A stretch of 64,000 bases of DNA from Rahnella bonaserana (GCF_019049675.1 NZ_JAFMOW010000067.1:124001-188000); one strand, 5' to 3'. Positions 7,379 through 19,390 are shown, counted from the stretch's first letter. Program-made: numbers and translations. Notes: generated by a model not told the origin, from the sequence alone.

Positions 7379-8332
7379 TCAGTCGATCTGTTTTACATCT
7401 ACGCGCAGCTCTTTCGGCACTTCGAACACGATATTTTCTTCGCGTCCTTCGATGTTAATCACATCGAGGCCACCAAAGGTTTTCAGCTTGCTGATCACGT
7501 CCTGCACCAGAATATCCGGTGCAGATGCGCCTGCCGTTACGCCAATGCTTTTCGCATCTTTCAGCCAGCTTTCCTGAATATCAGCCGCCGAATCGATGAG
7601 ATAAGATGGAACACCGACACGCTGAGCAAGCTCGGCCAGACGGTTAGAGTTCGATGAGTTTTTCGATCCCACCACCAGCACAACATCTGCGCCATCCGCC
7701 AGCGTACGCACGGCTTCCTGACGGTTAGTGGTCGCGTAGCAGATATCATCTTTGCGCGGCCCGACAATATTCGGGAAACGCTCGCGCAACGCATCAATCA
7801 CCGCAGAAGTATCGTCAACTGACAGGGTGGTTTGCGTCATAAAGCACAGGTTGTTTTCATCTTTCACCTGCAATTTATACACATCTTCCGGTGCTTCAAC
7901 CAGATACATACCCCCGTTCGGGTTGCTGTACTGGCCCATCGTGCCTTCCACTTCCGGGTGACCGGCATGACCAATCAAAATGGCTTCGGTACCTTTACGA
8001 CTGGCGCGCGCCACTTCCATATGCACTTTGGTCACCAGAGGACAGGTCGCGTCAAACAACATTGTCAGGTCACGTGCTTTCGCTTCTGCGCGCACAGCCT
8101 GAGAAACACCGTGGGCGGAGAAGATCAGAATTGAGCCATCCGGCACTTCGCTGATTTGCTCAATGAAAACCGCCCCGCGCTGACGCAGGCTGTCGACCAC
8201 ATAGCGGTTATGCACCACTTCGTGACGCACATAGATAGGCGCGCCGTAAATTTCCAGCGCACGCTCAACGATACTGATTGCGCGGTCAACGCCTGCGCAA
8301 AACCCTCTCGGGTTAGCCAGCAATATCTGCAT
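7379..8332 (-). CDS. ispH: 4-hydroxy-3-methylbut-2-enyl diphosphate reductase
   Basis: 317 residues, matching E. coli IspH. It catalyses the last step of the MEP isoprenoid pathway, making IPP and DMAPP with a 4Fe-4S cluster. Cluster cysteines are visible in [12 protein letters not shown] (Cys12), [11 protein letters not shown] and [13 protein letters not shown]. The ATG at 8332 starts [11 protein letters not shown] as in the family; a TTG 39 bases further up is in frame but inside fkpB. The start overlaps the end of fkpB by 20 bases. It is the last gene of the ribF-ileS-lspA-fkpB-ispH operon. Confidence 0.98.
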   Translation of the reverse strand: MQILLANPRGFCAGVDRAISIVERALEIYGAPIYVRHEVVHNRYVVDSLRQRGAVFIEQISEVPDGSILIFSAHGVSQAVRAEAKARDLTMLFDATCPLVTKVHMEVARASRKGTEAILIGHAGHPEVEGTMGQYSNPNGGMYLVEAPEDVYKLQVKDENNLCFMTQTTLSVDDTSAVIDALRERFPNIVGPRKDDICYATTNRQEAVRTLADGADVVLVVGSKNSSNSNRLAELAQRVGVPSYLIDSAADIQESWLKDAKSIGVTAGASAPDILVQDVISKLKTFGGLDVINIEGREENIVFEVPKELRVDVKQID

Positions 8333-8783
8333 GTTTCCCCTCAAGCTCCGGGTCAATTTCCAGCACTTCAATATCGAAATCGATATGTTGCCCTGCCAGC
8401 GGATGGTTGAAATCTACAGTGATTGAATCTTCAGTCACTTCACGGACAACGCCCGGCATTTCGCTGCCGTCGCGCCCGCTGAATAACATGATGGTGCCGA
8501 CATCCGGCACCCCTGTTTCCTGAAAATCACGACGGGAGAAGAACTGAACCAGATCCGGGCTTTTAGTCCCGAATGCCGATTCAGGGGCTAACGTGAATGC
8601 ACGTTTATCCCCAACGTTCAGCCCTAACAGCTGATTTTCCAGCGCGTCAGACAAGCTACTGTCGCCAAGGCGAAACAGCGCAGGTTTCCCATTGGCGCGG
8701 GTTGATTCTGCCGTCGAGCCGTCTTCCAGCTTCAACGTAAAATGCACCAGCACGGCGCTGTCGTGTTTCACCTGTTGAGACAT
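8313..8783 (-). CDS. fkpB: FKBP-type peptidyl-prolyl cis-trans isomerase (SlpA type)
   Basis: 156 residues, a little longer than the 149 of E. coli FkpB. It has the FKBP start [18 protein letters not shown] and the inserted-in-flap domain of SlyD-like enzymes ([21 protein letters not shown]). It speeds proline isomerisation during folding in the cytoplasm. It lacks the histidine-rich metal-binding tail of SlyD. It lies 5 bases after lspA and overlaps ispH, in the same order as in E. coli. Confidence 0.96.
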   Translation of the reverse strand: MSQQVKHDSAVLVHFTLKLEDGSTAESTRANGKPALFRLGDSSLSDALENQLLGLNVGDKRAFTLAPESAFGTKSPDLVQFFSRRDFQETGVPDVGTIMLFSGRDGSEMPGVVREVTEDSITVDFNHPLAGQHIDFDIEVLEIDPELEGKHADIAG

Positions 8784-8788
8784 AATTC

Positions 8789-9295
8789 CTATCCTTTGCT
8801 CTTCGTGGCTTCATTCGGTTTAGCCAGAAATCCTTCCAGCACCACCATTGCCGCACCGACGCAGATAAAACTGTCGGCCAGATTGAAGGTCGCGAAGTGC
8901 CAGTTACCGACATAAAAATCGATAAAGTCGACCACGAACCCGTGATACAGGCGGTCAAACAAGTTGCCGAGTGCGCCACCGATAATCATGGCGAAGGCAA
9001 TATTGTTTAGCTTTTGCTTCGCGCTGCCGCGGTACATCAGCACGACTAACGCCACGACGATAACCAGGGCGATTAACGCAAAGAACCAGCGCTGCCAGCC
9101 GCCTTTATCTGCCAGGAAACTGAACGCAGCACCGTGATTCTGGGCGTAGAACAGATTTAAATACGGGATCAAAGGCATGGATTCGCCGAGCTGGAAGTTT
9201 CCCATAATGAGAAACTTACTGCCCAGATCCACGATAATGACCACGACCGCCAGCCAGAGCCAGCGGAGTCCGGTGGAACAAATCGATTTACTCAT
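8789..9295 (-). CDS. lspA: Lipoprotein signal peptidase (signal peptidase II)
   Basis: 168 residues with four hydrophobic segments. LspA is an inner-membrane aspartyl protease that removes signal peptides from diacylated prolipoproteins. The conserved blocks are VDLGSKFL near residue 22, QNHGAAFSF, and [19 protein letters not shown], which carries the catalytic aspartates. The ATG shares one base with the ileS stop (TAATG). Confidence 0.98.
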   Translation of the reverse strand: MSKSICSTGLRWLWLAVVVIIVDLGSKFLIMGNFQLGESMPLIPYLNLFYAQNHGAAFSFLADKGGWQRWFFALIALVIVVALVVLMYRGSAKQKLNNIAFAMIIGGALGNLFDRLYHGFVVDFIDFYVGNWHFATFNLADSFICVGAAMVVLEGFLAKPNEATKSKG

Positions 9296-12111
9296 TATGC
9301 AAACTTACGCTCTTCGCCGTCACCAGCGATGTTAGTGACACAACGGCCGCAGATGTCGATATGCTCCGCGTTCTGACCGACGTCAGTAGTGTAATGCCAG
9401 CAGCGCGGACATTTGTCGCCTTCTGCTTTCGCCAGACCGATTTTCAGGCCTTTAAGCAATTCGCTTGGCACAGCGGCGGCGTCAGCATCAGACAGGGCGG
9501 CAACTTTCGCACCTGAAGTCAGCAGCACGAAGCGCAGTTCGTTGCCCAGAGAACGCAAATCGGCTGCCAGCGCATCATCAGCAAACAGTGTTACCGCCGC
9601 TTCCAGAGAACCGCCCAGACGTTTATCAGCACGCGCCTGTTCAATCACTTTATTCACTTCGCCACGGACTTTCAGCAGCTCATCCCAGAACGCATCGTTC
9701 ATGGATTCGTTGCCCGCCAGACCGAACAAACCGTCATACCATTCTTCGGTAAAGACGAATTTCTCACGGCTACCCGGCAGTTCAGCCCAGATTTCATCTG
9801 CGGTGAAGGACATGATTGGCGCCATCCAGCGGACCAGTGCTTCGCTGATATAGTAAAGCGCAGTCTGGCAGCTGCGACGGGCGACACTGTCGCTTTTCGC
9901 GGTGTACTGGCGATCTTTAATGATGTCGAGATAGAAGGAACCCATTTCGATCGAGCAGAACTGCATCAGGCGCTGAACGACACCGTGGAAATCATAGGCT
10001 TCATACGCGGCAATGATTTCTTCCTGTGCAGCTTTCGCACGACCCACAGCCCAGCGATCCAGTACGACCATCTCTTCCGGAGCCACGCTGTGCAGCGCCG
10101 GATCGAAACCGTTAAGGTTCGCCAGCAGGAAACGCGCGGTGTTACGGATGCGGCGATAAGAGTCCGCAGCGCGTTTGAGGATTTCGTCGGACACAGCGAT
10201 TTCACCGGTGTAATCCGTAGACGCCACCCACAGACGCAGAATGTCGCCACCCAGCTTGTTCATCACGTCTTGTGGCGCGATGGTGTTGCCGATGGATTTA
10301 GACATTTTACGGCCCTGACCATCCACAGTGAAACCGTGCGTCAGAACTTGTTTGTAAGGCGCTTTGCCTTTCATGGCAGTCGAAATCATCAGAGAAGACA
10401 TGAACCAGCCACGATGCTGGTCAGAACCTTCCAGATACAGATCCGGAGAATGACCGTTAAATTCAGGGCGCACATCCACAACGGAAGAATGCGTTGAACC
10501 GGAGTCAAACCACACGTCCAGCGTATCCGGCACTTTGACGTAATCAGCAGCTTCTGCACCCAGAATGTCTTCCGGATTCAGATCCCACCATGCCTGAATG
10601 CCGTCCACTTCAACACGCTTAGCGACTTCTTCCATCAGCTCAAGGCTGCGCGGATGCAGTTGCTCAGTGTCTTTGTGGACGAACAGAGACATCGGCACGC
10701 CCCACGTACGCTGACGGGAGATACACCAGTCAGGACGGTTAGCGACCATGTTTTCGATACGCGCCTGACCCCAGTCCGGGATCCACTGCACGCCTTTGAT
10801 CTCTTCCAGAGATTGCTGACGCAGGCCTTTCTGATCCATGCTGATGAACCATTGCGGCGTCGCGCGGAAGATGATCGGCGTTTTGTGACGCCAGCAGCAC
10901 GGATAGCTGTGCGTGATTTTCTCAACGTGCAGCAATGCGCCTTTTTCGCGCAGCAGCTCAACGATCAGGTCGTTGGCTTTAAAGACGAATTTACCGTCCA
11001 GCGTCGGGTAAGTGCCTGGCAGGTAGCAGCCGTTCGGCCCTACCGGGTTCGCCACTTCCAGACCATATTTCTGGCCGATAACAAAGTCATCCGGACCGTG
11101 GCCAGGTGCGGTATGCACGGCACCGGTACCGGCATCGAGGGTGACGTGGTCGCCCATGATTGCCGGAACGTCGAAACCGAGGAACGGGTGTTTGAAGCGC
11201 AGCAGTTCGAGATCCGCACCTTTACACTCGCCCAGGATGGTCCATTCTGCGATACCGGCACGTTTCATGACGCTTTCAACCAGATCGGTTGCCAGGATCA
11301 GGCACTGGCCTTCAACCTGAACCAGCTGATAAGAAAACTCAGGGTTCAGTGAAATCGCACGGTTCGCAGGCATGGTCCACGGTGTGGTGGTCCAGATAAC
11401 AAGAGAGATCGGGCCATTAAAGGCAGATACGCCAAATTTCGCAGCCACAGCGGCAGCGTCAGTCGCGTTGAACGCCACATCAATAGAAGGAGACGCTTTG
11501 TCGTAATACTCAACTTCAGCTTCAGCCAGTGATGAACCGCAATCTGTACACCAGTGAACCGGCTTAGCCCCTTTGTGCAGGTGACCGTTTCCGATGATTT
11601 TACCCAGCGCACGAATGATATTGGCTTCAGTTTTGAAGTCCATGGTCAGGTACGGATGATCCCAGTCACCTAATACGCCCAGGCGGATGAAGTCTTTCTT
11701 CTGGCCTTCAACCTGCTCTGCTGCGTATTTACGGCACGCTTCACGGAACTCTGCCGCAGTGACTTTTTCGCCCGGCTTGCCGATCAGTTGTTCGACTTTC
11801 AGCTCGATTGGCAGACCATGACAGTCCCAACCCGGAACATACGGCGCATCAAAGCCCGCCAGCCCTTTGGACTTAACGATAATGTCTTTAAGAATTTTGT
11901 TAACTGAGTGACCAATATGAATGCTGCCGTTCGCATACGGAGGGCCGTCATGCAAAATAAAGGTTTTCTTGCCTTTCTTGGCAGCACGAATAATCCCGTA
12001 CAGATCCTGGTCATACCAATTTTTCAGCATGTCAGGTTCACGCTTGGCCAGATCGCCACGCATCGGGAACCCTGTTTCCGGCAAATTCAGGGTGTTCTTG
12101 TAGTCACTCAT
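9295..12111 (-). CDS. ileS: Isoleucyl-tRNA synthetase
   Basis: 938 residues, the same as E. coli IleS. This class I synthetase charges tRNA-Ile and edits mischarged valine. The HIGH motif is [12 protein letters not shown] near residue 60 and the KMSKS motif is [11 protein letters not shown] near 600. The CP1 editing domain lies between them ([15 protein letters not shown]). The C-terminal zinc finger is CPRCWHY plus CGRCVTNI. It is second in the operon, 61 bases after ribF. Confidence 0.99.
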   Translation of the reverse strand: MSDYKNTLNLPETGFPMRGDLAKREPDMLKNWYDQDLYGIIRAAKKGKKTFILHDGPPYANGSIHIGHSVNKILKDIIVKSKGLAGFDAPYVPGWDCHGLPIELKVEQLIGKPGEKVTAAEFREACRKYAAEQVEGQKKDFIRLGVLGDWDHPYLTMDFKTEANIIRALGKIIGNGHLHKGAKPVHWCTDCGSSLAEAEVEYYDKASPSIDVAFNATDAAAVAAKFGVSAFNGPISLVIWTTTPWTMPANRAISLNPEFSYQLVQVEGQCLILATDLVESVMKRAGIAEWTILGECKGADLELLRFKHPFLGFDVPAIMGDHVTLDAGTGAVHTAPGHGPDDFVIGQKYGLEVANPVGPNGCYLPGTYPTLDGKFVFKANDLIVELLREKGALLHVEKITHSYPCCWRHKTPIIFRATPQWFISMDQKGLRQQSLEEIKGVQWIPDWGQARIENMVANRPDWCISRQRTWGVPMSLFVHKDTEQLHPRSLELMEEVAKRVEVDGIQAWWDLNPEDILGAEAADYVKVPDTLDVWFDSGSTHSSVVDVRPEFNGHSPDLYLEGSDQHRGWFMSSLMISTAMKGKAPYKQVLTHGFTVDGQGRKMSKSIGNTIAPQDVMNKLGGDILRLWVASTDYTGEIAVSDEILKRAADSYRRIRNTARFLLANLNGFDPALHSVAPEEMVVLDRWAVGRAKAAQEEIIAAYEAYDFHGVVQRLMQFCSIEMGSFYLDIIKDRQYTAKSDSVARRSCQTALYYISEALVRWMAPIMSFTADEIWAELPGSREKFVFTEEWYDGLFGLAGNESMNDAFWDELLKVRGEVNKVIEQARADKRLGGSLEAAVTLFADDALAADLRSLGNELRFVLLTSGAKVAALSDADAAAVPSELLKGLKIGLAKAEGDKCPRCWHYTTDVGQNAEHIDICGRCVTNIAGDGEERKFA

Positions 12112-12172
12112 AGATTCTCGGTTCCGTTTTCGGCTGGATTCCAGGCTTTGTTACACGCCTGTCAGTACATGT

Positions 12173-13111
12173 TTAGCGCAGTGTCTTTAACCCAAAGAAT
12201 TCACGGGCCGTCACTTCATCGTTCGCAATCTGTTGCTTTAAAGCATCAAGCGAGGAGAAACGCTGTTCGTTGCGCAATTTCGCGCGGAGCACCACGTCAA
12301 TGTGGCGCCCGTATAAATCTAATGTGGTGTCGAGAAGGTGCACTTCCAACTGCTTGCGCACACCACCGACTGTCGGACGTATCCCGATATTCGCGACGCC
12401 CGGCAAAGGTTCAGGCCCGAGGCCTAAGACTTCAACGGCATACACGCCGCGTACCGGCGAAACGACTCGTTTGAGGGGAACGTTGGCGGTCGGGAAGCCA
12501 ATAGTTCGCCCCAGTTTATCGCCATGCACCACTCGCCCCGAGATACTGAACGGATGGCCCAGTAAATTTTCGGCCAGGGCTAAATCGTCATCCCGCAGCG
12601 CATTACGGATAGCCGTGCTGCTGATACGGTTCTCGCCTTCACGGAAAGTTTGCGTGCTGATCACTTCAAAACCGTATTCTTCACCGGCTTTCTGCAATAG
12701 CTCAAAATCTCCCAGACGACTGGCACCAAAACGGAAGTCATCCCCGACGGTCAGGAATTTTACGCCCAGTTTCTCAACCAGCAATTGCGAGATAAAGGCC
12801 TGCGCCATGTGGGCGGCGAACCGGGGTTCAAAACGCACACATAAAAGATAATCAACGCCGCACTCTGCCAGATACTTGGCTTTGTCGCGCAAGCTGGTCA
12901 GGCGTGCAGGTGCTTTATCACCAGCAAACAGTTCCAGAGGCTGCGGCTCAAAAATCATTACCATCACCGGTAACCCCAGACGTTGACCTTCCAGCTTAAG
13001 CTGTTCAATCAGGGCCTGGTGGCCACGGTGTACACCATCAAAATTGCCAATAGTCAGCACACATCCATGATGACGTGCTCGAATATTGTGTATTCCGCGA
13101 ATTAGCTCCAT
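12173..13111 (-). CDS. ribF: Bifunctional riboflavin kinase/FMN adenylyltransferase
   Basis: 312 residues. It makes FMN and then FAD from riboflavin. The N-terminal adenylyltransferase carries TIGNFDGVHRGHQAL (HxGH-like) and ISSTAIRNALRDDD. The C-terminal kinase has GRTIGFPTANVPL and GVYAVEV. It is the first gene of the five-gene operon ending with ispH. Confidence 0.98.
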   Translation of the reverse strand: MELIRGIHNIRARHHGCVLTIGNFDGVHRGHQALIEQLKLEGQRLGLPVMVMIFEPQPLELFAGDKAPARLTSLRDKAKYLAECGVDYLLCVRFEPRFAAHMAQAFISQLLVEKLGVKFLTVGDDFRFGASRLGDFELLQKAGEEYGFEVISTQTFREGENRISSTAIRNALRDDDLALAENLLGHPFSISGRVVHGDKLGRTIGFPTANVPLKRVVSPVRGVYAVEVLGLGPEPLPGVANIGIRPTVGGVRKQLEVHLLDTTLDLYGRHIDVVLRAKLRNEQRFSSLDALKQQIANDEVTAREFFGLKTLR

Positions 13112-13550
13112 AGCTGGCTCAAATCCAATGCTGACTCATAACGATGGAAATCGGCGGATTATACCTTGTACAGCCTCCAAGGTTAACCAGCGATTAGCAG
13201 GATCTCACCATTCTCTCTTGCATACGGCAGATATTGCGGTTCAAATGGCGACGTGGCGATGAAAATCTTTCGTTGCATACAGGGAATGCGTGACTTTTCG
13301 CATAAACAAAGCGTTAATGGCCGTAGTGGGCAGTTTGTACACTCTCCTGTCGATTTTTCTCGCGAAAGACTGTATTCCGATGCCGGAAGCTGTTAAAATC
13401 CTGCGCCATCACAACGTAACAAGCGACGATCAAAGTTCACTCTTTAAAACGCCGCTTATTTGCACAAATCCGTTGACAAAAGAAGACCGAAAAGGCATAT
13501 TCCTCGGCCTTTGAATTGTTCATCAATAGAAAAATATTTGGGAGTTGGCC
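13112..13550. other. Divergent intergenic region between ribF and rpsT
   Basis: About 440 bases with no supported gene. It holds the minus-strand promoter region of the ribF operon and the rpsT leader. A 74-codon frame at 13290-13514 has no ribosome binding site or recognisable product. One good sigma-70 promoter for rpsT is listed separately. A second, weaker candidate has a TTAAAAT element near 13393. Confidence 0.6.
13473..13501 (+). promoter_or_regulatory. Sigma-70 promoter of rpsT
   Basis: TTGACA (13473-13478), a 17-bp spacer and CATATT (13496-13501), about 50 bp upstream of the rpsT start. It corresponds in position to the proximal rpsT promoter of E. coli. Confidence 0.75.
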
Positions 13551-13814
13551 TTGGCTAATATCAAATCAGCTAAGAAACGCGCCGTACAGTCAGAAAAACG
13601 CCGTAAGCACAACGCGAGCCGTCGTTCTATGATGCGTACCTTTATCAAGAAGGTATACGCGGCTATTGCAGCAGGCGACAAAGCTGCTGCACAAAACGCA
13701 TTTAACGAAATGCAACCAATCGTGGACCGTCAGTCTTGCAAAGGCCTGATCCACAAAAACAAAGCAGCGCGTCATAAGTCAAACCTGACTGCGCAAATCA
13801 ACGCAATGCAATAA
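13551..13814 (+). CDS. rpsT: 30S ribosomal protein S20
   Basis: 87 residues, very basic ([20 protein letters not shown]), as in E. coli S20, which binds 16S rRNA in the small subunit. The start is the TTG at 13551. An in-frame TTG six bases earlier falls within or directly against the GGGAG ribosome binding site at 13540-13544 and is unlikely. The UUG start is conserved with E. coli, where it is part of the weak initiation that lets S20 regulate its own translation; the same mechanism is inferred here. It is a monocistronic unit ended by a strong hairpin. Confidence 0.98.
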   Translation: MANIKSAKKRAVQSEKRRKHNASRRSMMRTFIKKVYAAIAAGDKAAAQNAFNEMQPIVDRQSCKGLIHKNKAARHKSNLTAQINAMQ

Positions 13815-13840
13815 TCGCATTACGCTGAAATGCTTGATAA

Positions 13841-13866
13841 AAAAACCGGCTCACGCCGGTTTTTTT
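13841..13866 (+). terminator. Rho-independent terminator of rpsT
   Basis: AAAAACCGGC, loop TCAC, GCCGGTTTTTTT. It also reads in reverse for nhaR. Confidence 0.9.
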
Positions 13867-13897
13867 ATATCTGAAATTTGAGTCTCAACGCGTAAAG

Positions 13898-14785
13898 CTA
13901 CTCAAACAGCGCCGTGAAATCGGTGTGACAAATCCGCTGTACCGAAGGATGCTGGATCATACGCTCCGCGAAAATCACATAGTACTCTTCCATAATCCCC
14001 TCCAGCCGCCCGACTTCTTCTATATTTTCATCCTGAAATTCTGTCGACGAATAGATAGCCGGTGCGACAAAAATTGCATTATTGTTCATTCCGAAGGCTT
14101 TCATCAGTGCCGCATCATCAAATTCACCGAGAATATTGACGTTCAGCCCCTGCGTGTTAAACCAGTTAAGAAGCTTGCGCCCCAGCATTGATCGACGACC
14201 GGGGATCAGCAAAGGCCGCTGCTCGAGACAGGCAGGAAAACTCATGCCTGACATCGGCTGGCAGCAAAAGAAACTGATCGGGCTTTCGCCCAGTTTGACG
14301 GAGAACAATCCTTCCTGCTGGGTGGAATCCACAGGGCAATCAGACAAAATCATATCCAGCTTATGCAGACTCAGTTGCTCAAGCAGCATTTCATGCGTTG
14401 ATTCAAAACAGCGCAGGTGAATTTGCGCATTGTCAGGCACTGCGGCTTCCAGCACACGGCTGACCAGCCGCTTGGATAATGCATCCGCCACGCCCACATC
14501 AAACAGCAGGCTCGATTCTTTGCGGTAATTCACGATATCCAGCATTTCCTGACTGAGCGTGAACATTTTGTCGGCATAGCGATACACCAGCTGCCCCAGC
14601 TCAGAAGGCACCAGTCCGCGTCCCTGGCGCTTAAAAAGTTTACCGCCCAGCCTTTCTTCAAGCGATTTAATCTGGCCGGTGATGGTCTGCGGCGTCAGAT
14701 ACAAAGCCTCTGCGGCTCCCACGACAGAACCTGATTTACACACGTGCCAGAAATAATACAAATGGTTGTAATTAATATGAGGCAT
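13898..14785 (-). CDS. nhaR: LysR-family activator of nhaA
   Basis: 295 residues. The N-terminal helix-turn-helix is [20 protein letters not shown], then a LysR effector domain. The start [20 protein letters not shown] matches NhaR, which senses sodium and activates the Na+/H+ antiporter gene nhaA. It lies 66 bases downstream of nhaA on the same strand, as in E. coli, and probably shares its transcript. Confidence 0.95.
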   Translation of the reverse strand: MPHINYNHLYYFWHVCKSGSVVGAAEALYLTPQTITGQIKSLEERLGGKLFKRQGRGLVPSELGQLVYRYADKMFTLSQEMLDIVNYRKESSLLFDVGVADALSKRLVSRVLEAAVPDNAQIHLRCFESTHEMLLEQLSLHKLDMILSDCPVDSTQQEGLFSVKLGESPISFFCCQPMSGMSFPACLEQRPLLIPGRRSMLGRKLLNWFNTQGLNVNILGEFDDAALMKAFGMNNNAIFVAPAIYSSTEFQDENIEEVGRLEGIMEEYYVIFAERMIQHPSVQRICHTDFTALFE

Positions 14786-14851
14786 GGTTTCATCCTTTCC
14801 TGCAGTATGAAGTCAGCATCGTGCTGCGCGGTTACCCGCACAGCACAGGGT

Positions 14852-16027
14852 TTAGTGATGCGCTTTTTTCGGCAAAGCGCGGCTGAGCATCAGAAAACCT
14901 AAAACAGCTGAAGCCACTGATCCCATCAGAATGCCCATTTTTGCGTAAGTCAGCAGCGCCGGATCCAGTGAAGCAAATGCCAGTGAGCCGATAAAAATAG
15001 ACATGGTGAAGCCAATTCCGCATAGCACAGACACTGCTGCAATCTGGCTAAACGAAATGCCAGAGGGCATACGGGTGATGCCCAGTTTCAGCGCCAGACC
15101 GCCGAAAAGAATGATGCCTAGCGGTTTACCCAGCAACAGCCCCGCCATGATACCCATCGGTAACATTGAAAACGCACCGGCAGCCGTCACGCCATGCAAG
15201 GAGATACCCGCGTTGGCGAAAGCAAAAACAGGCAGAATGAACCAGGCAACGTACGGGTGAATTCCATGCTCCAGACGACGCGCCGGAGATGTTTTATTCT
15301 CTTTGGTTCTGAGCGGGATAAGGAATCCGAGGATCACACCCGCCAGCGTCGCGTGAATACCTGATTTCAGTACGCACACCCAGAATACCGCTCCAATGAG
15401 CAAATAAGGCGTCAGCTTAGTTACACCACGCCAGTTCAGGAAAACCAGGGCCGCAATGCAGACCGCCGATAATCCTAATGCCATCATCGACACATCATGG
15501 CTATAAAACAGCGCGATAATCACAATCGCACCCAAATCATCGATGATAGCCAGCGCCAGCAGGAATACTTTCAGACCAGTTGGCACACGGGAACCCAGCA
15601 ACGCCATCACACCCAGCGCAAAAGCAATGTCCGTGGCTGCCGGGATAGCCCACCCCTGACGAGCAATTTCGTCACCGCCATTAAACAGTAAGTAGATCAG
15701 AGCCGGAACGATCATGCCACCCAGCGCGGCAATCGCCGGGAACAGCGCCTGTTCGCGATTTGCCAGCGCGCCTTCACACAGCTCACGCTTCACTTCCAGG
15801 CCAATCATCAGGAAAAATACCGCCATCAGCCCATCGTTAATCCAAAGTAAAAGCGGTTTGTCGATTAACAGTTCGGAAAAACGAAGGGTAACGGGAATAT
15901 CTAAAAACGCCTGATACGTTCCCTGCAATGGGGTATTCGCCATAATAAGCGCCACGATAGCGGCAAGGATCAGTACGATACCGCCTGCGGCCTCTAAGCG
16001 TAAAAACTGACGAATGATATTCGACAT
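14852..16027 (-). CDS. nhaA: Na+/H+ antiporter NhaA
   Basis: 391 residues with about 12 membrane segments. It exports sodium in exchange for protons at alkaline pH. The ion-binding aspartates lie in [20 protein letters not shown], and the inverted-repeat helices around [15 protein letters not shown] are present. The start is ATG. The region upstream (16028-16255) separates it from dnaJ, with no gene in between; E. coli has an insertion and hok genes there. Confidence 0.97.
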   Translation of the reverse strand: MSNIIRQFLRLEAAGGIVLILAAIVALIMANTPLQGTYQAFLDIPVTLRFSELLIDKPLLLWINDGLMAVFFLMIGLEVKRELCEGALANREQALFPAIAALGGMIVPALIYLLFNGGDEIARQGWAIPAATDIAFALGVMALLGSRVPTGLKVFLLALAIIDDLGAIVIIALFYSHDVSMMALGLSAVCIAALVFLNWRGVTKLTPYLLIGAVFWVCVLKSGIHATLAGVILGFLIPLRTKENKTSPARRLEHGIHPYVAWFILPVFAFANAGISLHGVTAAGAFSMLPMGIMAGLLLGKPLGIILFGGLALKLGITRMPSGISFSQIAAVSVLCGIGFTMSIFIGSLAFASLDPALLTYAKMGILMGSVASAVLGFLMLSRALPKKAHH

Positions 16028-16182
16028 TCTGACTCTCCTTTAGAAAAACCGTGGCGTTAAAAGGATTGCCACAATGAAATGCGCATTCTACGCAGCTCAT
16101 CACTTCGTAAAAAGTCGATTATTTCTGAAGTATAGCTCGGTTTTTACGAACAGTTTAGTCATGCGTTCCTTCAAAAAAATCC

Positions 16183-16220
16183 TAAAAAAATCCCCGGAGC
16201 GTCAACCGCTGCCGGGGATT
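16183..16220 (-). terminator. Terminator of dnaKJ
   Basis: On the minus strand AATCCCCGG pairs with CCGGGGATT, followed by a run of T (bases 16183-16190 are A on the plus strand). It lies 36 bases after the dnaJ stop. Confidence 0.85.
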
Positions 16221-16255
16221 CTATGTGGCTTTCAGCCGCTGAAATCAGCGACAGA

Positions 16256-17389
16256 TTAGCGGGTCAGATCGTCAAAGAACTTTTTCACGCCATCCAGGAA
16301 ACTTTTAGAGCGCGGGCTGTTTTTTTCACCCGACACACCACCAAAGCTTTCTTCCAGATCACGCAGCAGTTGCTTCTGCTTTTCGCTCAGGCTGACCGGC
16401 GTTTCAACGACCACGCGACACATCAGGTCGCCCTGAGCACCTCCGCGTACAGATTTCACACCGCGTCCACGCATACGGAACATTTTGCCCGTTTGTGTTT
16501 CGGCAGGGATCTTCAGACTTACGCGTCCGTCCAGCGTTGGCACTTCAATTTCGCCACCCAGTGCAGCCATGGCAAAGTTGATTGGCACTTCGCAGTACAG
16601 GTTATTGCCTTCACGCTCAAAGATTTTGTGCGCTTTAACCTGAACCTGAACGTACAGATCGCCTGACGGAGCGCCGTGCTCACCCGCTTCGCCTTCACCT
16701 TCCAGACGAATACGGTCACCGGTGTCCACACCCGCAGGAATTTTCACTGACAGGGTTTTAGATCGTTCTACGCGACCATGACCGTGGCATTTGTTGCACG
16801 GATCTTTAATGACTTTACCGCGGCCCTGACAGGTCGGACACGCCTGCTGGACAGTGAAGAAGCCCTGACGCATCTGAACCTGGCCTGCGCCATGACAGGT
16901 CGGACAGGTGGTCGGAGAGCTACCCGCTTTCGCGCCGCTGCCGTGGCAAACGTCACATTCATCCAGTGTCGGGATGCGGATTTCTTTGGTGACACCACGA
17001 ACGGCCTCTTCCAGAGTCAGATCCATGTTGTAACGCAGATCGGAACCCCGGCTGGCACGCTGACGGCGACCGCCGCCAAAGATGTCGCCAAAGACGTCAC
17101 CAAAGATGTCGCTGAAATCTGCACCACCGCCGCCGTAACCGCCACCACCGCCCATGCCACCTTGTTCAAAGGCTGCATGACCGTACTGGTCGTAGGCTGC
17201 ACGTTTTTGCGCATCGGTCAGGATTTCATAAGCTTCTTTAATTTCTTTAAACTTACTTTCGGACTCTTTATCGCCCTGATTGCGGTCAGGGTGATGTTTC
17301 ATTGCCAGGCGCTTATAAGCCTTTTTGATTTCACGCTCATCCGCTGTTTTGGATACGCCTAAAATCTCGTAATAATCTTGCTTCGCCAT
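16256..17389 (-). CDS. dnaJ: Co-chaperone DnaJ (Hsp40)
   Basis: 377 residues. The J domain has the HPD motif in [11 protein letters not shown] Gly/Phe-rich linker follows ([15 protein letters not shown]). Four CxxCxGxG zinc motifs are seen ([32 protein letters not shown]), then the client-binding domain. It stimulates DnaK ATPase and delivers clients. It follows dnaK by about 100 bases with a hairpin between. Confidence 0.99.
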   Translation of the reverse strand: MAKQDYYEILGVSKTADEREIKKAYKRLAMKHHPDRNQGDKESESKFKEIKEAYEILTDAQKRAAYDQYGHAAFEQGGMGGGGGYGGGGADFSDIFGDVFGDIFGGGRRQRASRGSDLRYNMDLTLEEAVRGVTKEIRIPTLDECDVCHGSGAKAGSSPTTCPTCHGAGQVQMRQGFFTVQQACPTCQGRGKVIKDPCNKCHGHGRVERSKTLSVKIPAGVDTGDRIRLEGEGEAGEHGAPSGDLYVQVQVKAHKIFEREGNNLYCEVPINFAMAALGGEIEVPTLDGRVSLKIPAETQTGKMFRMRGRGVKSVRGGAQGDLMCRVVVETPVSLSEKQKQLLRDLEESFGGVSGEKNSPRSKSFLDGVKKFFDDLTR

Positions 17390-17414
17390 GCTTTAACCTA
17401 CCCTCAACATGCGT

Positions 17415-17446
17415 GCACGGGCGTAGAGTTTCCTCGACGCCCGTGC
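17415..17446 (-). other. Hairpin between dnaK and dnaJ
   Basis: GCACGGGCGT (17415-17424) pairs with ACGCCCGTGC (17437-17446). No T run follows on the minus strand, so it is more likely an mRNA stabiliser or partial attenuator that lowers dnaJ relative to dnaK than a full terminator. A similar hairpin is found at this place in E. coli. Confidence 0.65.
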
Positions 17447-17488
17447 TGGTTATCAGTAAAACTTCTTACTGTGCCCGCTTAAGGGCGA

Positions 17489-19390
17489 TTATTTTTTGTC
17501 TTTAACTTCTTCGAATTCAGCGTCAACAACGTCGTCATCTTTCTGCGCGCTGTTATCGCCGCCTTCGGCCTGGCCTTGCTGCTGAGCCATTTCCATCAGT
17601 TTGCCGGAAACCTGTACCAGCGCCTGGATTTTCGCTTCGATGTCAGCCTTGTCTTCACCTTTAGCTGAAACTTCCAGTGCTTTCAGGGCTTCTTCTACTG
17701 CGGTTTTGTCTTCAGCTGGCAGTTTATCGCCGGCGTCTTCCAGTTGCTTACGGGTACCGTGGATCAGGTGGTCCGCCTGGTTGCGGGTCTGAACCAGTTC
17801 TTCAAACTTACGGTCAGATTCAGCATTGGCTTCAGCATCGTTGACCATTTTCTGGATTTCTTCTTCGCTCAGACCAGAAGATGCCTTAATGGTGATCTTC
17901 TGCTCACGGTTGGTAATCTTGTCTTTCGCAGACACATGCAGAATACCATCGGCGTCAAGGTCGAAGGTGACTTCGATCTGTGCCTGACCGCGAGGCGCTG
18001 CCTGAATACCATCCAGGTTGAATTGACCCAGAGATTTGTTATCACTTGCACGCTTACGTTCACCCTGCAACACATGGATGGTTACTGCAGACTGGTTGTC
18101 TTCCGCAGTAGAGAACACCTGGCTGTGTTTAGTCGGGATGGTGGTGTTTTTAGTGATAAGCGGAGTCATCACGCTGCCCATGGTTTCGATACCCAGAGAC
18201 AACGGGGTAACGTCCAGCAGCAGAACGTCTTTAACGTCGCCTGCCAACACACCGCCCTGAACTGCTGCACCGATTGCCACAGCTTCGTCCGGGTTCACGT
18301 CTTTACGTGGTTCTTTACCAAAGAATTCAGCTACTTTCTTCTGAACCATTGGCATACGGGTCTGACCACCCACCAGGATGACGTCCTGAATATCAGAAAC
18401 TGACAGACCTGCGTCTTTCAGAGCCACTTTCAGTGGTTCGATAGAACGGTTAACCAGGTCTTCTACCAAAGATTCCAGTTTTGCACGGGTCACTTTGATG
18501 TTCATGTGTTTTGGACCTGACGCATCAGCAGTGATGTACGGCAGGTTCACGTCAGTTTGCTGAGCAGAAGACAGTTCAATCTTCGCTTTTTCAGCAGCTT
18601 CTTTCAGACGTTGCATCGCCAGTGGATCGTTACGCAGATCCATACCTTGTTCTTTCTTAAACTCTTCGACCAGATAGTTGATCATGCGGCTGTCGAAGTC
18701 TTCACCACCGAGGTGTGTGTCACCGTTGGTTGCCAGAACTTCGAAGGTTTTTTCGCCGTCAACTTCGTCAATTTCGATAATAGAGATATCGAAAGTACCA
18801 CCACCGAGGTCGTATACCGCGATAGTGCGGTTACCGATTTCACGATCCAGGCCGTAAGCCAGTGCCGCTGCGGTTGGTTCGTTGATGATACGTTTGACTT
18901 CCAGACCTGCGATACGGCCGGCGTCTTTAGTTGCCTGACGCTGAGCATCGTTGAAGTATGCAGGTACGGTGATAACCGCTTCAGTGACTGGTTCGCCCAG
19001 ATAATCTTCAGCAGTTTTCTTCATTTTTTTCAACACTTCTGCAGAAATCTGCGGAGGTGCAATTTTCTGACCTTTAACGTCGATCCAGGCGTCGCCATTG
19101 TCAGCGCCTACGATCTGGTAAGGCATAATGCCTTTGTCGCGTTGAACTTCTTCGTCCTGGAAGCGACGGCCAATCAGGCGCTTGATCGCAAACAAGGTGT
19201 TCTGCGGGTTAGTCACAGCCTGACGTTTAGCCGGAGAACCTACCAGAGTCTCGCCATCTGCCGCATAAGCGATGATGGAAGGAGTGGTGCGGTCGCCTTC
19301 AGCATTCTCCAGTACACGAGCAGTCGTGCCATCCATGATAGCTACACAAGAGTTGGTGGTGCCCAGGTCGATCCCAATAATTTTACCCAT
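17489..19390 (-). CDS. dnaK: Molecular chaperone DnaK (Hsp70)
   Basis: 633 residues. The actin-like ATPase domain begins [17 protein letters not shown] and contains [14 protein letters not shown]. The linker is [13 protein letters not shown], followed by the substrate-binding domain and an acidic C-terminus ending [12 protein letters not shown], the usual DnaK tail. It folds nascent and stressed proteins with DnaJ and GrpE and also regulates sigma-32. It is first in the dnaKJ operon. Confidence 0.99.
   Translation of the reverse strand: MGKIIGIDLGTTNSCVAIMDGTTARVLENAEGDRTTPSIIAYAADGETLVGSPAKRQAVTNPQNTLFAIKRLIGRRFQDEEVQRDKGIMPYQIVGADNGDAWIDVKGQKIAPPQISAEVLKKMKKTAEDYLGEPVTEAVITVPAYFNDAQRQATKDAGRIAGLEVKRIINEPTAAALAYGLDREIGNRTIAVYDLGGGTFDISIIEIDEVDGEKTFEVLATNGDTHLGGEDFDSRMINYLVEEFKKEQGMDLRNDPLAMQRLKEAAEKAKIELSSAQQTDVNLPYITADASGPKHMNIKVTRAKLESLVEDLVNRSIEPLKVALKDAGLSVSDIQDVILVGGQTRMPMVQKKVAEFFGKEPRKDVNPDEAVAIGAAVQGGVLAGDVKDVLLLDVTPLSLGIETMGSVMTPLITKNTTIPTKHSQVFSTAEDNQSAVTIHVLQGERKRASDNKSLGQFNLDGIQAAPRGQAQIEVTFDLDADGILHVSAKDKITNREQKITIKASSGLSEEEIQKMVNDAEANAESDRKFEELVQTRNQADHLIHGTRKQLEDAGDKLPAEDKTAVEEALKALEVSAKGEDKADIEAKIQALVQVSGKLMEMAQQQGQAEGGDNSAQKDDDVVDAEFEEVKDKK

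Noticed and set aside
10654-11352. 232-codon plus-strand frame opposite ileS
   Set aside because: Antisense shadow of a highly conserved synthetase gene.
13290-13514. 74-codon plus-strand frame upstream of rpsT
   Set aside because: It has no ribosome binding site, no known product, and overlaps the rpsT promoter TTGACA-N17-CATATT; it looks like leader DNA.
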